A DNA stretch of 64,000 nucleotides from Sphaerochaeta halotolerans (GTDB taxonomy: Bacteria > Spirochaetota > Spirochaetia > Sphaerochaetales > Sphaerochaetaceae). Location: the NCBI RefSeq assembly GCF_003429665.1, contig NZ_QUWK01000013.1, positions 1-64,000 of the forward strand. The letters run 5' to 3'. This document shows, piece by piece, positions 33,737-43,432 of this stretch. Numbering within the stretch: the stretch's first letter is position 1; each line of letters opens with the position of its first letter. The notes below the pieces were generated by a model. The model was not told where the DNA came from. It did not search any database and saw only the letters and a program-made list of their open reading frames with translations. The position numbers were made by a program, and so were the translations under genes.

Positions 33737-34774
33737 ATGGATACAACACGTACGTTACTAAAAAAACTTTCTCGTCGGAATGAACCCTATATCTTTCTGG
33801 TACTTCTGGCATTGTGTTTGTTGATAGAATTCCGATCCGGACAATTTTTCTCTTCCAACAACCTTGTCGACATCGCATCTGCATTGATTGTTCCCGGTCT
33901 ATTTGCAATAGGGACTTTCCTTGTAATCATCTCCGGTGGTATTGATGTTTCCTTTCCTGCTCTTGCTTCATTGAGTATGTATGCAACCACGAAGTATCTG
34001 TTGGACATCAACTATCAAGGGGGTGTTTGGGCCGCAATCTTGATGGCTCTTGTTATCGGGGCCTTGCTAGGAGCTTTTAATGGGCTGTTCATTGGATACT
34101 TCAAGCTTCCAGCTCTCATTGTAACACTCGGATCCTCGAGTGTATTCAAAGGAATAATGCAAGGTGCACTGAATTCCAAACAGTTGACCATCATTCCTTC
34201 AGGAATGCGGAACTGGGGAACTTCAGCTATCTTTACAGCCCGTAATCCAGTATCAGGACTGACCAGCCGGATGCCAGTAGCATTCATTGCCTTCGTTATT
34301 GTATTGCTCTTTGTCTTTTTCATCCTGAAGTACACCATGTTTGGTCGTGGAATCTATGCAATCGGAGGAAGCGAAGTCAGTGCACACAGAGCAGGTTTCA
34401 ACGTGGTACGGACCAAGGTTGTCATGTATATAATGGTAGGGATGATTGCAAGTCTTGCTGGCGTTATTAGGGCTTGCATGATGCAACAAGCTCATCCAAC
34501 CAATATGCTCGGTATGGAAATGAATATTATCGCCGGTGTCGTCTTGGGTGGGACAGCAATTACAGGAGGACGCGGTACACTACTTGGATGTATGCTTGGA
34601 ACGCTGCTTATCGTGATTGTAGAAAATTCCATGATTCTGTTGGGAATCCCAACTTCATACAGGAGCGTTTTCACTGGTGCTATGATTATCATTGGAACCG
34701 GCATAAGTGCATATCAGGTTATGCACATGAATAAGACGCATAGTAAAAGAACAAAGAGCAAGGAGGCTGCATGA
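33737..34774 (+). CDS. Sugar ABC transporter permease 1, RbsC type
   Basis: A 345-residue protein with about 8-10 membrane helices (BPD_transp_2 family). IISGGIDVSFPALASLS, FNGLFIGYFKLPALIVTLGS and GVVLGGTAITGGRGTLLG are the usual landmarks of ribose/AI-2-type permeases. It overlaps the second permease by 4 bases, and the two form the membrane channel. Confidence 0.92.
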   Translation: MDTTRTLLKKLSRRNEPYIFLVLLALCLLIEFRSGQFFSSNNLVDIASALIVPGLFAIGTFLVIISGGIDVSFPALASLSMYATTKYLLDINYQGGVWAAILMALVIGALLGAFNGLFIGYFKLPALIVTLGSSSVFKGIMQGALNSKQLTIIPSGMRNWGTSAIFTARNPVSGLTSRMPVAFIAFVIVLLFVFFILKYTMFGRGIYAIGGSEVSAHRAGFNVVRTKVVMYIMVGMIASLAGVIRACMMQQAHPTNMLGMEMNIIAGVVLGGTAITGGRGTLLGCMLGTLLIVIVENSMILLGIPTSYRSVFTGAMIIIGTGISAYQVMHMNKTHSKRTKSKEAA

Positions 34775-35832
34775 TGACCAAGGATACAATACAGCCATTG
34801 CAACGTTTCCAGCACATGTACCGCAATGATCGACATCTTTGGCGTTTGGTCTTGATGATTGTCCTCTGGTTGTTGTTCATGGCAATTACTCGTTTCAGCA
34901 AGTTTTATTCCATGATTAATTTCCAGACGATGGCCGCACAGTTCCCAGAGTTCGGTATTATGAGCCTGGGAGTTATGCTATGCATGATCACCGGAGGCAT
35001 TGACTTATCTGTTGTAGGGACAGCAAACCTTACTTCCATCCTTATGGGATTCTTGCTCCTTCGGCTTACTGATGCTGCTGGAGGGCTTCCGGCTTTTGCC
35101 ATTCCCTTGGTATTTCTCCTGGCAATTCTTATAGGAGGATCCTTGGGTCTCTTTAACGGATTACTTGTTTCAAAATTCCATATACCTCCCATACTGGCCA
35201 CAATGGGCTCGGGTGAATTGTTTACCGGTATATGCCTAGCAATGACGAACGGGAATGCGGTAAGCAAGTTTTCTCGCACGTATGCAAAGACCATAAACAA
35301 CCGTCTTTTCGACCTGATACCCGTGCAATTAATTATTTTCATTGTGATGGCAGCCCTTATCTGGTTTCTTATTTCTAAGACAGTTTTTGGGACAAAGATC
35401 TACATGCTGGGGACCAATGAGAATGTAGCAAAATTCAGTGGTTTGAATATTGACAGTCTGTATCTGAAAACCTATATGCTTTCAGGAATTTGTGCAGCCC
35501 TTGGCGGGATGATAATGCTTGCCAATTACAACTCTGCCAGAGCCGATTACGGAACGGTCTATACACTGCAATGTGTCTTGATTGTTGTATTGGGAGGGGT
35601 AAATCCTTCTGGTGGCCGAGGACGGATCAGCGGTGTTGTATTAGCAATTATACTGCTGCGCCTTCTTGAAACGGGTCTCAACCGATTCCCAAGAATCAGC
35701 AGCTACTATATTTCCCTCATCTGGGGAGGTGTTCTCATTCTGGTCATGGTTATGAATTACTTTACCGAACATAAGAAAGTGGTCTTCCAAGAGCCTACAC
35801 ACCCAACCCTACAAAAGGAAACTACGGAATGA
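34771..35832 (+). CDS. Sugar ABC transporter permease 2, RbsC type
   Basis: A 353-residue BPD_transp_2 permease. Landmarks are MLCMITGGIDLSVVGTANLT, LFNGLLVSKFHIPPILATMG and VLGGVNPSGGRGRISGVVLA. It is similar in plan but not close in sequence to permease 1, so a heterodimeric channel as in AI-2 or rhamnose importers is likely. It overlaps the next gene by 4 bases (ATGA). Confidence 0.92.
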   Translation: MMTKDTIQPLQRFQHMYRNDRHLWRLVLMIVLWLLFMAITRFSKFYSMINFQTMAAQFPEFGIMSLGVMLCMITGGIDLSVVGTANLTSILMGFLLLRLTDAAGGLPAFAIPLVFLLAILIGGSLGLFNGLLVSKFHIPPILATMGSGELFTGICLAMTNGNAVSKFSRTYAKTINNRLFDLIPVQLIIFIVMAALIWFLISKTVFGTKIYMLGTNENVAKFSGLNIDSLYLKTYMLSGICAALGGMIMLANYNSARADYGTVYTLQCVLIVVLGGVNPSGGRGRISGVVLAIILLRLLETGLNRFPRISSYYISLIWGGVLILVMVMNYFTEHKKVVFQEPTHPTLQKETTE

Positions 35833-36587
35833 AACGTATTAGAGTCATGCTGGTCGGTGAATCATGGTTCTCTGAAAGTTCTCATTTTAAAGGCTTTGAC
35901 CATTTCAGCTCAGGGTACTATGAAACAGGACAAGAACACATGAGGAAAGCTCTGGAAGCAGATGGAGAGATTGAATACATGCATCTCCCAGGTCATCTTG
36001 CTGGAGAGTCATTTCCTACCAGCATGGAGGAATTATCCAAATATGATGTTGTCATTCTTAGTGACATTGGTGCAAATTCACTCTTATTGAGTCAAGGTGT
36101 GTTTGTTGAAGGGAAAACTTCGGTCAATCGCCTTCAGCTGATTCGAGAATGGGTACAAAATGGTGGTGCACTCTGTATGTGTGGAGGATACCTGTCTTTC
36201 GCCGGTATCCAAGCTTCTGCCAAGTACTTTAGAACACCGATTGAAGAGGTGCTTCCTGTAGATATTTATACATTTGATGACCGTATTGAGACACCTGAAG
36301 GGACAACCATACAGGTCCTTGACCCTGTACATCCAATTATTAAGAACATACCAAAGCAGTGGCCAATCCTCTTGGGGTATCAAGAAGCACCATTGAAAAA
36401 GGATGCTCATCTTATCCTAGAAACAGGCTATGGGCATCCTCTTCTTGCTACGATGGAATATGGGAAAGGGCGATCATTGGTTTGGATGTCTGATATCGGG
36501 CCACATTGGTGTCCAAAAAAGTTTGTCGAGTGGGAAGGCTATCGGCTGATGTGGCAGAATGCTATGCATTGGCTTGCAAAGCGATGA
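35829..36587 (+). CDS. GATase1-like protein of a sugar operon
   Basis: A 252-residue member of the putative glutamine-amidotransferase-like family (PF07090 type, by recognition). It has the flavodoxin-like start RVMLVGESWFSES, YDVVILSDIGANSLLL, and NGGALCMCGGYLSFAGIQ, where Cys occupies a nucleophile-elbow-like position. It is translationally coupled to the sugar permeases, so it probably acts on the same sugar or its derivative. No reaction is established for this family, and the assignment as an amidotransferase is by fold only. Confidence 0.75.
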   Translation: MKRIRVMLVGESWFSESSHFKGFDHFSSGYYETGQEHMRKALEADGEIEYMHLPGHLAGESFPTSMEELSKYDVVILSDIGANSLLLSQGVFVEGKTSVNRLQLIREWVQNGGALCMCGGYLSFAGIQASAKYFRTPIEEVLPVDIYTFDDRIETPEGTTIQVLDPVHPIIKNIPKQWPILLGYQEAPLKKDAHLILETGYGHPLLATMEYGKGRSLVWMSDIGPHWCPKKFVEWEGYRLMWQNAMHWLAKR

Positions 36588-36956
36588 TATTGCCACCCAC
36601 CCTATGGAGTAATTTTACCAGTTATCTTCTCCTCTTATTTTGTTTAAGAAGCTCAGTATCATGCAATCCACTACTCATTTCACAGCACTTCTCCATGAGT
36701 AGCTGCTTCACGTTTGCTTTTACATTCCCCCCGGAGTAATCGGTACGGAAAACCAGCTATATGCGTAATCTCTCAGCAATACAAAGGTAATAAGTACACA
36801 CTCATCCTCAGGTAAAATGATGGAGTCCCGTTTCGTTGTTTCGCTTTTTAGGAGAAACTTGAGATTTATTTCCAAATACTCTTGTCTCTTTGCATGCCCT
36901 TGCGTATTGTTACCAATGAAAATTAATAAAGACTTATTAGTTAAGGATGCAACTAA
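36588..36956. other. Intergenic region before marR-ABC exporter
   Basis: No gene is supported here. The open frames on the minus strand run into marR as shadows. A 17-base stretch at 36721-36737 (ACATTCCCCCCGGAGTA) matches 16 of 17 bases in the downstream marR gene near 37022, too little to call a duplicated gene. The marR operator candidate lies at the right edge. Confidence 0.5.
36937..36956. promoter_or_regulatory. Inverted repeat at the marR ribosome site
   Basis: Perfect arms TTAGTT and AACTAA flank the AAGGA ribosome site, and the right arm touches the start codon at 36957. A MarR dimer bound here would block its own operon, and in RNA the arms could pair and hide the ribosome site. 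Confidence 0.5.
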
Positions 36957-37442
36957 ATGGAAGACAATACATTGAAGGAGCAATTGATACAAGCATTGCT
37001 GCGGTTCAAGAGACTGAGTATGACATTCCCCCCTGAGTATCATGTGAATGTCGGAGAATTCTTTGTGATGAAGAAACTGGAAAAAAACAACTTGTGCTCT
37101 GAGAGCCCGGTAAATGTCTCGGATATCCATAGCAACCTGCACGTGACCAAGCCTGCCGTCTCCCAAATGTTGAATTCCTTGGAGAAAAAGGGATATGTAA
37201 GCCGAGCGATTGACAAGACCGACAGGCGGCGGATTTCCGTCACATTGACTGCGGAAGGGATGAAGGTATTGAAGGCAATGACACAGTATATGGACCAAAC
37301 GCTCGGGACGACCGTTATGCGGTTTGGAGAAGAAAATACTCGCCAGCTTATTTCACTTTTCACCTTACTTGCAGATATTTCAGAAGATGTGCAAGCAGAA
37401 GCCATGGCTGCATACAGGAAGGGAGTAAACCCAATTGACTAA
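36957..37442 (+). CDS. MarR-family transcriptional regulator
   Basis: A 161-residue MarR protein. The winged helix is clear: VNVSDIHSNLHVTKPAVSQM (helix-turn-helix) and wing DKTDRRRISVTLTAEGMKVL. It overlaps the first exporter gene by 8 bases and very probably represses this operon. The N-terminal helix reads FKRLSMTFPPEYHVNVGEFF. The ligand is unknown; the ABC exporters suggest a toxic or antimicrobial compound. Confidence 0.9.
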   Translation: MEDNTLKEQLIQALLRFKRLSMTFPPEYHVNVGEFFVMKKLEKNNLCSESPVNVSDIHSNLHVTKPAVSQMLNSLEKKGYVSRAIDKTDRRRISVTLTAEGMKVLKAMTQYMDQTLGTTVMRFGEENTRQLISLFTLLADISEDVQAEAMAAYRKGVNPID

Positions 37443-39651
37443 ATTAGCAAAATATTTGAAGCCATTCTCCGTTGGCTTGATACTGACTATTCTGTTATTG
37501 GTAGTCCAGGTGGTAAGTACCCTGAGTCTACCCAATTACATGTCGGATATCGTGAATGTCGGGATTCAGCAGAACGGAATCACCCATGCAGCCCCCGAAG
37601 CCATCAGTGAAACCGGTATGCAGCTGATAACCACGTTTATGGATGAATCGGAGAAGCAAACATTTACCCAAAGCTATACACGCAAAGCCGTAACAGATGT
37701 GAATAAATCGGGAGTCAGCTACCAGACGCTGTATCCGAAGGCAACAGGTGCTCTGTATGTCAAGCAAGCAGGAAGCGCAAAAAATCAGCAGCAGCTTGAC
37801 CAGATATTTGGGGCGGCAGCCATGACCATGGCGACTCTGCTGCAGGACATGGGTACTGCCGATGCATCTGCCATAAGTACGCAACAGATGGACAGTACAA
37901 CGCTCTATCAAGTGGCGAAAATGGTGGATTCCGTACCGCAATCGGCCATTTCCGAAGTTCATGCCAACGTACTTGAGAAGGATCCATCGTTTCTTAAGCA
38001 AAGCGGTATTGTGCTTTCCAAAATCTTTTTGGCTGAAATCGGTGTTGATGTGATGGAGACACAGACATCCTACATCCTAAGAATTGGGATGATCATGCTG
38101 GTAATCACGCTATTGGGGGGTATTGCCACCATCTTGGTGAGCTTCCTGTCCTCAAGGATATCCAGCGCAGTGGCACGAGACCTTAGAAAGGATGTCTTCG
38201 AACGAATCGAAAACTTCACCAATGCTGAATTTGACCGATTTTCTACCGCTTCCTTGATTACTCGTTGTACGAACGATGTCATGCAAATCCAACGGTTTCT
38301 CACAATGGGCATCAGAATGATCGCCTACGCCCCGATCATGGGACTGGGCAGCGTGCTAATGGCCATTGACAAGTCCGTATCGATGAGTTGGATCATCGCA
38401 GTAGCCTGTCTGGTCCTCATTGGTTTGATCATGGTGCTGATGGCCATCGTCATGCCCAAGTTCAAGGTCATCCAGACGTTGGTCGATCGATTGAACCTGG
38501 TTTCCCGAGAAAACCTGAGCGGGTTGATGGTCATCAGGGCATTCGGTACCCAAGCATATGAGAAACAACGGTTTGCACTTGCCAATGATGATCTGACCAA
38601 AACCAATTTGTTTGTGAACCGGGTCATGTCGTTGATGATGCCATTGATGACATTGGTCATGAATGGGGTAACTTTAACCATTGTGTGGGTTGGTGCCCAC
38701 CAAATTGCCAATTCCGTCTTGCAGGTCGGGGATATGATGGCATTCATGCAATATGCCCTACAGATTATCATGGCATTCTTGATGCTTTCCTTCATGTTCG
38801 TCATGGCTCCCCGTGCAGCGGTGTCCGCAGGCCGTATCGCCGAAGTTCTAGAGACCGGGATTGCCATCAAGGACCCTGAGCATCCCGAACCGTTCAAGGA
38901 AGAAAGGAAGGGGTATGTGGAATTCAATCATGTGAATTTCCGGTATCACAATGCAGAGGAAGATGTGCTCTCCGATATCACCTTTACTGCAAAGCCAGGG
39001 GAGATGACTGCGATTATAGGTTCAACGGGTTCAGGAAAATCCACAATAGCAAATATGATTCTTCGTTTCTATGATGTCACTGCAGGTGAGATTCTGGTCG
39101 ACGGTGTTGATGTCAGGCAGGTAAGGCAACAGGAGCTGCGTGAGAAAATCGGGTACATCCCGCAAAAAGGGATGTTGTTCTCCGGAACCATTGCCTCAAA
39201 CCTGCGCTACGGAAAGGAAGATGCCACAGACGCGGAGGTCGAGGATGCTGCTAGGGTGGCACAAGCCATTGATTTCATTGATGAGAAACCTGATCGGTTC
39301 GATACGCCGATTTCCCAAGGTGGTTCGAATGTCTCGGGAGGACAAAAACAACGTTTGTCAATTGCCCGTGCATTGATCAAGAAACCAGAGATTTTCGTGT
39401 TCGACGACAGCTTCTCCGCTTTGGACTACAAAACGGATGTGATGCTGCGAAAAGCATTGAATGAATCCACTGGAGACAGTACGGTCATCATCATTGCACA
39501 ACGGGTAAGCACAATCAAACATGCCCAGCAGATTATCGTGTTGGATAAGGGAAGAATCGTCGGAAAGGGAACACACGAGGAATTGCTGAAAACCTGTACA
39601 CCCTATTATGAGATTGCGTCTTCGCAACTCTCCCAGGAGGAATTGGCATGA
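37435..39651 (+). CDS. ABC exporter subunit 1 with large extracytoplasmic insert
   Basis: A 738-residue fused membrane-ATPase protein. Between the first and second membrane helices there is an unusually long insert (residues about 35-210) rich in Gln, Ala and Thr, predicted outside the cytoplasm. The ATPase has Walker A GSTGSGKST and signature NVSGGQKQRLSIARA. Walker B reads FVFDDSFSALD, with Asp where the catalytic Glu normally sits, so this site is probably degenerate as in heterodimeric exporters. It starts with TTG 8-9 bases after GGGAG inside the end of marR. Confidence 0.92.
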   Translation: MTKLAKYLKPFSVGLILTILLLVVQVVSTLSLPNYMSDIVNVGIQQNGITHAAPEAISETGMQLITTFMDESEKQTFTQSYTRKAVTDVNKSGVSYQTLYPKATGALYVKQAGSAKNQQQLDQIFGAAAMTMATLLQDMGTADASAISTQQMDSTTLYQVAKMVDSVPQSAISEVHANVLEKDPSFLKQSGIVLSKIFLAEIGVDVMETQTSYILRIGMIMLVITLLGGIATILVSFLSSRISSAVARDLRKDVFERIENFTNAEFDRFSTASLITRCTNDVMQIQRFLTMGIRMIAYAPIMGLGSVLMAIDKSVSMSWIIAVACLVLIGLIMVLMAIVMPKFKVIQTLVDRLNLVSRENLSGLMVIRAFGTQAYEKQRFALANDDLTKTNLFVNRVMSLMMPLMTLVMNGVTLTIVWVGAHQIANSVLQVGDMMAFMQYALQIIMAFLMLSFMFVMAPRAAVSAGRIAEVLETGIAIKDPEHPEPFKEERKGYVEFNHVNFRYHNAEEDVLSDITFTAKPGEMTAIIGSTGSGKSTIANMILRFYDVTAGEILVDGVDVRQVRQQELREKIGYIPQKGMLFSGTIASNLRYGKEDATDAEVEDAARVAQAIDFIDEKPDRFDTPISQGGSNVSGGQKQRLSIARALIKKPEIFVFDDSFSALDYKTDVMLRKALNESTGDSTVIIIAQRVSTIKHAQQIIVLDKGRIVGKGTHEELLKTCTPYYEIASSQLSQEELA

Positions 39652-41543
39652 AAGAAACTACTACAAAGAAAAGCATGCCGCAACGAAACCCAACGAGGCC
39701 AAGAGGCGGTCATGGGATGATGATGCAGGGGGAGAAAGCGAAAGATTTCTCCGGATCCATGGCAAAATTGATTGCATATTTGGGAGCTTATAAATGGGCT
39801 ATTCTCTTCGTATGGGTTCTGGCCATTATCTCTACCATATTCACCATCTTAGGACCGAAATTTCTGGGGATGGCAACCGATGAACTGTTTTCCGGCATTA
39901 TGGCCAAACTTGCAGGAAGCGGAGATGTGAATTTTGGAAGGATCTCTCAGATCATTATCTTTCTGATCGGCTTGTATATCGTCAGCGCATTGTTTTCCTA
40001 CTTGCAACGGTATGTGATGGCAGGAGTGTCAGCCAAACTTACCTTCAGATTGCGCAAGGATATCAACGAAAAAATACATGCGCTTCCGTTCTCCTATTAT
40101 GATAAGACTACTCATGGGGAGGTGCTGAGTAGGATTACCAACGATGTCGATACAATCAACCAGACGCTGAATCAGAGCATGACCGAAATCATCACCTCTG
40201 TGACAACTTTGCTCGGTATCATTGTGATGATGCTCACCATCAGTTGGCAACTCACCTTGATTGCCTTGTGCATCCTCCCCCTTTCCTTGCTGGTGGTCAT
40301 GGTGATCATCAAGAAATCTCAGAAACATTTCATGAATCAGCAGAACTTTCTGGGAAACGTCAACGGACATGTAGAGGAAATGATCTCCAGCCATGTAGTC
40401 GTTAAGTCCTTCAATGGGGAAGAGAAGTCGATGAAGACATTCAATACTTTGAATGACAACCTGTACAAATCGGCATGGAAGGCTAACTTTCTTTCCGGCC
40501 TGATGAGGCCCATCATCACCTTTATCGGCAATTTCGCCTATGTAGCCATCTGTATATTCGGTGGATATATGACAATCAAAGGGACTATGACTGTCGGTGG
40601 CATCCAGGCATTCATCCAATATGTCAGGACATTCACCCAACCTATTACCCAAATTGCCAACATTTCCAATGTGCTGCAGCTCACCGCTGCTGCAACAGAA
40701 CGGGTGTTTGAATTTCTGGGAGAAACGGAAGAAGCCGCTGACGCTCCTGATGCATTGACGGTGCAGCGTGATTCTAATCTTGCTCCTTCGCCGAACAGCG
40801 TAAAGGTGGAAGGGACAGTAAAATTCAACGATGTTTCCTTTGGCTATGATCCAGAGAAGCTCGTCATCCACGATTTCAATGCAACGGTCAAACCAGGGCA
40901 GAAGATTGCCATTGTCGGTCCTACCGGTGCCGGGAAGACAACCATCGTGAAGCTGCTGATGCGGTTCTATGATGTGAACAAGGGATCAATCACGATTGAC
41001 GGGAATTCCATACAACTGTTCAAACGTAATGAGCTACGCTCGTTGTTCGGTATGGTGTTGCAGGATACCTGGCTGTTCAACGGTACCATTGCAGACAATA
41101 TACGGTATGGAAAACTGGACGCCACAGATGAGGAAGTCAAAAAGGCTGCGCAGACTGCACAAGTGGATCATTTTGTTCACACACTTCCAGAGGGGTATCA
41201 TATGGTCCTCAACGAGGAGGCGGATAATATTTCTCAGGGACAGAAACAGCTGCTTACTATTGCCCGTGCCATTCTCGCTGATCCTGAGATTCTCATTCTT
41301 GATGAAGCGACCAGCAGTGTCGATACCCGAACGGAGATCTTGATCCAGAAGGCTATGGACAACATGATGAAAGGACGGACGAGCTTTATCATCGCCCACC
41401 GGTTGTCTACCATCCGCAATGCCGATCTGATTCTGGTGATGCAAGATGGTGACATTGTTGAGCAAGGCACGCATGATGAATTGATCAAACACAAGGGTGC
41501 GTATGCAGCCTTGTACAACAGCCAGTTTGAATTAGCTGTCTGA
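39648..41543 (+). CDS. ABC exporter subunit 2
   Basis: A 631-residue half-transporter with a Lys/Arg/Met-rich N-terminal tail of about 40 residues, six membrane helices and an ATPase. Walker A is GPTGAGKTTIV, the Walker B ILILDEATSSVD has the catalytic Glu, and the signature is altered to NISQGQKQLL. These complementary changes with subunit 1 indicate a heterodimer with one active and one degenerate ATP site (BmrCD/TM287-288 type). It overlaps subunit 1 by 4 bases. The substrate is unknown. Confidence 0.93.
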   Translation: MKETTTKKSMPQRNPTRPRGGHGMMMQGEKAKDFSGSMAKLIAYLGAYKWAILFVWVLAIISTIFTILGPKFLGMATDELFSGIMAKLAGSGDVNFGRISQIIIFLIGLYIVSALFSYLQRYVMAGVSAKLTFRLRKDINEKIHALPFSYYDKTTHGEVLSRITNDVDTINQTLNQSMTEIITSVTTLLGIIVMMLTISWQLTLIALCILPLSLLVVMVIIKKSQKHFMNQQNFLGNVNGHVEEMISSHVVVKSFNGEEKSMKTFNTLNDNLYKSAWKANFLSGLMRPIITFIGNFAYVAICIFGGYMTIKGTMTVGGIQAFIQYVRTFTQPITQIANISNVLQLTAAATERVFEFLGETEEAADAPDALTVQRDSNLAPSPNSVKVEGTVKFNDVSFGYDPEKLVIHDFNATVKPGQKIAIVGPTGAGKTTIVKLLMRFYDVNKGSITIDGNSIQLFKRNELRSLFGMVLQDTWLFNGTIADNIRYGKLDATDEEVKKAAQTAQVDHFVHTLPEGYHMVLNEEADNISQGQKQLLTIARAILADPEILILDEATSSVDTRTEILIQKAMDNMMKGRTSFIIAHRLSTIRNADLILVMQDGDIVEQGTHDELIKHKGAYAALYNSQFELAV

Positions 41544-41550
41544 TAGGTGT

Positions 41551-41584
41551 TTGGCAAGGTCTTTTGTGCGAAGTACCTTGCCAA
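41551..41584. terminator. Hairpin between convergent exporter and merR operons
   Basis: A 10-bp perfect stem TTGGCAAGGT/ACCTTGCCAA whose 14-base loop contains a further CTT/AAG pairing, 8 bp after the exporter stop. No T-run follows on either strand. Probably a shared transcript end. Confidence 0.55.
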
Positions 41585-41718
41585 GCTTGCTTCAACTCCC
41601 CTCTTGTTGCTATGGGTTTAAGCTGCCTGGGAAACACTGTGATTTCTTTTATCTCATAGCTCGTCTTCACGAGAAGGGCAACCAGATTATGTTCTGAACA
41701 CAGAAGAAAAATATGCAG

Positions 41719-42483
41719 CTATGCTCCTACAAGAATGGGAATCTGGATCTCAGTAATAAATCTACTACTATCACGCTCTACAAACTGATCGAGAATATTG
41801 AAATTGACCTCCCAATCAGCAAGGCGATACTCCCCTTTCCCTTTCCTGATCCGTTCTATTGCTGTCCCTATTGTCTCGTACGAACCCTGATGATAGCCAC
41901 AAAGGAAAGCTCCTCCTTTGATGACTGACACATCATGAAGTGAAGGAAGCTCTGTCTCATCAGGTATGTATTCAAAGAGGTATGCACCAAACTGTTTCGT
42001 GTTTTCCCGATAAAACACCAGTGTTGGATGGAAATAGAATACATCAGATCCGTAAAGTATCTCCTCTGAACCGATGTCTAGATAGTACCGGTCAGGGAAT
42101 GTCTTCACCTGTACCTCCTGCAGACTCACCTGAGGAAGCTGCACCTTGATAAACTCAATTTTTCGCTGGATTGCAGAATCGATGGAAATAAGTTCTTGCC
42201 AACGTTGCTTGAGAAGAGCCGACTGCCCTTGCAAGCGTTCGATGGTGTGATCAAGGGTTCTGCTATCCAAATACTCCCGGATTTGCTCCAAAGAGTACCC
42301 TAACCGCTTCAAATACCGAATAGAAGCAACCTGGTAGACCTGGTCAAACTTGTAGAGCCGATAGCCGTTGGCATGATTCCTGTGGGAAGGTATCAACAGG
42401 CCAATCTTGTCATAGTACCGTAGTGTCTGCACATCGATGGCAAACAAATCCGCCAATTCCCCGATGGTGAAAAAGTCTTTCAT
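41719..42483 (-). CDS. BmrR-like MerR-family regulator of the purine operon
   Basis: A 254-residue protein: MerR DNA-binding domain at residues 1-75 (FTIGELADLFAIDVQTLRYYDKIGLL), a coiled coil (about 80-110), and a GyrI-like effector domain to the end (GGAFLCGYHQGSYETIGTAI, then ITEIQIPI). It is the last gene of the nucleobase uptake operon, 9 bases after a permease. The operon's promoter has a 19-bp spacer filled by a dyad, the hallmark of MerR activation, so this protein most likely binds a purine-like ligand and activates the operon, including itself. No clear ribosome site. Confidence 0.88.
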   Translation of the reverse strand: MKDFFTIGELADLFAIDVQTLRYYDKIGLLIPSHRNHANGYRLYKFDQVYQVASIRYLKRLGYSLEQIREYLDSRTLDHTIERLQGQSALLKQRWQELISIDSAIQRKIEFIKVQLPQVSLQEVQVKTFPDRYYLDIGSEEILYGSDVFYFHPTLVFYRENTKQFGAYLFEYIPDETELPSLHDVSVIKGGAFLCGYHQGSYETIGTAIERIRKGKGEYRLADWEVNFNILDQFVERDSSRFITEIQIPILVGA

Positions 42484-42492
42484 GAAGCAATA

Positions 42493-43431
42493 TTAGCGCT
42501 TGTCTCGCTCATACGGAACCCCCAGTGCAGAGGGATCCTGACTCTTTCCAATTGAAAAGAGCAGTACCAGAATTGTCACTAAGTAAGGGAACATAGCAAA
42601 CGCCTGGGAAGGTATCAAAGAGCCCATTGTTTGGAGTCGAATCTGTAGGGCTTCAGCTGAACCTATAACCAATGCAGCGGCAAGAACTCCAAGAGGATTC
42701 CGCCGCCCAAGAATGACCGTGACCAAGGCAATATAGCCCTTTCCACTGGTGAGATTCTCCATAAAGAACCCAAGCTTCACCGTTGAGAGATATGCTCCAC
42801 CCAGTCCACCGAGCACTCCATTGATGCATGCAGCACTGTAACGAACCATATTGACCCTAATTCCTGCAGTATCCGCGGCTCGTGGATTCTCTCCAACTGC
42901 CTTGAGGATGACCCCCCACTCCGTCTTATAAAACAGCACAAACAGCAGTATCACACACAGGAACAGCAGATACACGAAAGAATCTTGGTAAAACAATGCA
43001 GGACCAATGATGGGAATTCTGTTGAGCAAAGGAAGCTTTACACGACTGATAATCTCGATGGAAGGAAGTGTAGTAGTCTTGCCAAACTGGATCAGGAACA
43101 AGAAGCTGGTCAACCCAAGAAACAAGAAATTCAGGGCAAGTCCTGCAATTGTTTGGTCAGCCTTGTAGTGGATGCTCAACACCGCATGAATCATGCTGGC
43201 GGCCACACCACCGGCAATACCGGCAAGCAGACCAAGTACAACACTGGAAGTCTGAAACATCGCCCAGAAGCTGAAATATGCACCACTGAGCATAATTGCT
43301 TCCACTCCAATATTGCTTATTCCAGCACGTTCACTTACTGTCTCTCCCAATCCAGCAAGTGCTATAGGAGTTGCCATACGGATAGTTGCTGCAAGAAAGG
43401 TTGTTACCAACGTAAGCGTTACAGGATTCAT
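42493..43431 (-). CDS. Nucleoside-type ABC transporter permease 2
   Basis: A 312-residue BPD_transp_2 permease of the YufQ/NupC type with about eight membrane helices. The N-terminal LAGLGETVSERAGISNIGVE is diagnostic, followed by GENPRAADTAGIRV and VTVILGRRNPLGVLAA. ATG at 43431 is chosen because GGAGG lies 7 bases upstream; a longer frame overlaps permease 1. It works with permease 1 and the ATPase to import nucleosides or nucleobases. Confidence 0.9.
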   Translation of the reverse strand: MNPVTLTLVTTFLAATIRMATPIALAGLGETVSERAGISNIGVEAIMLSGAYFSFWAMFQTSSVVLGLLAGIAGGVAASMIHAVLSIHYKADQTIAGLALNFLFLGLTSFLFLIQFGKTTTLPSIEIISRVKLPLLNRIPIIGPALFYQDSFVYLLFLCVILLFVLFYKTEWGVILKAVGENPRAADTAGIRVNMVRYSAACINGVLGGLGGAYLSTVKLGFFMENLTSGKGYIALVTVILGRRNPLGVLAAALVIGSAEALQIRLQTMGSLIPSQAFAMFPYLVTILVLLFSIGKSQDPSALGVPYERDKR

Positions 43432-43432
43432 C

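Noticed and set aside
36721-36737. Possible second, decayed marR copy in the intergenic region
   Set aside because: Only a 17-base stretch rich in C matches the real marR gene; flanking sequence does not translate to MarR-like residues.
36720-37298. Long open frame on the minus strand opposite marR (192 codons)
   Set aside because: It is antisense to a clear MarR gene, has no recognisable domain and no ribosome site; a shadow frame.
40029-40871. 280-codon open frame on the minus strand inside exporter subunit 2
   Set aside because: The plus-strand frame encodes a textbook ABC exporter; the antisense frame is rich in His/Asp/Cys without any family pattern.
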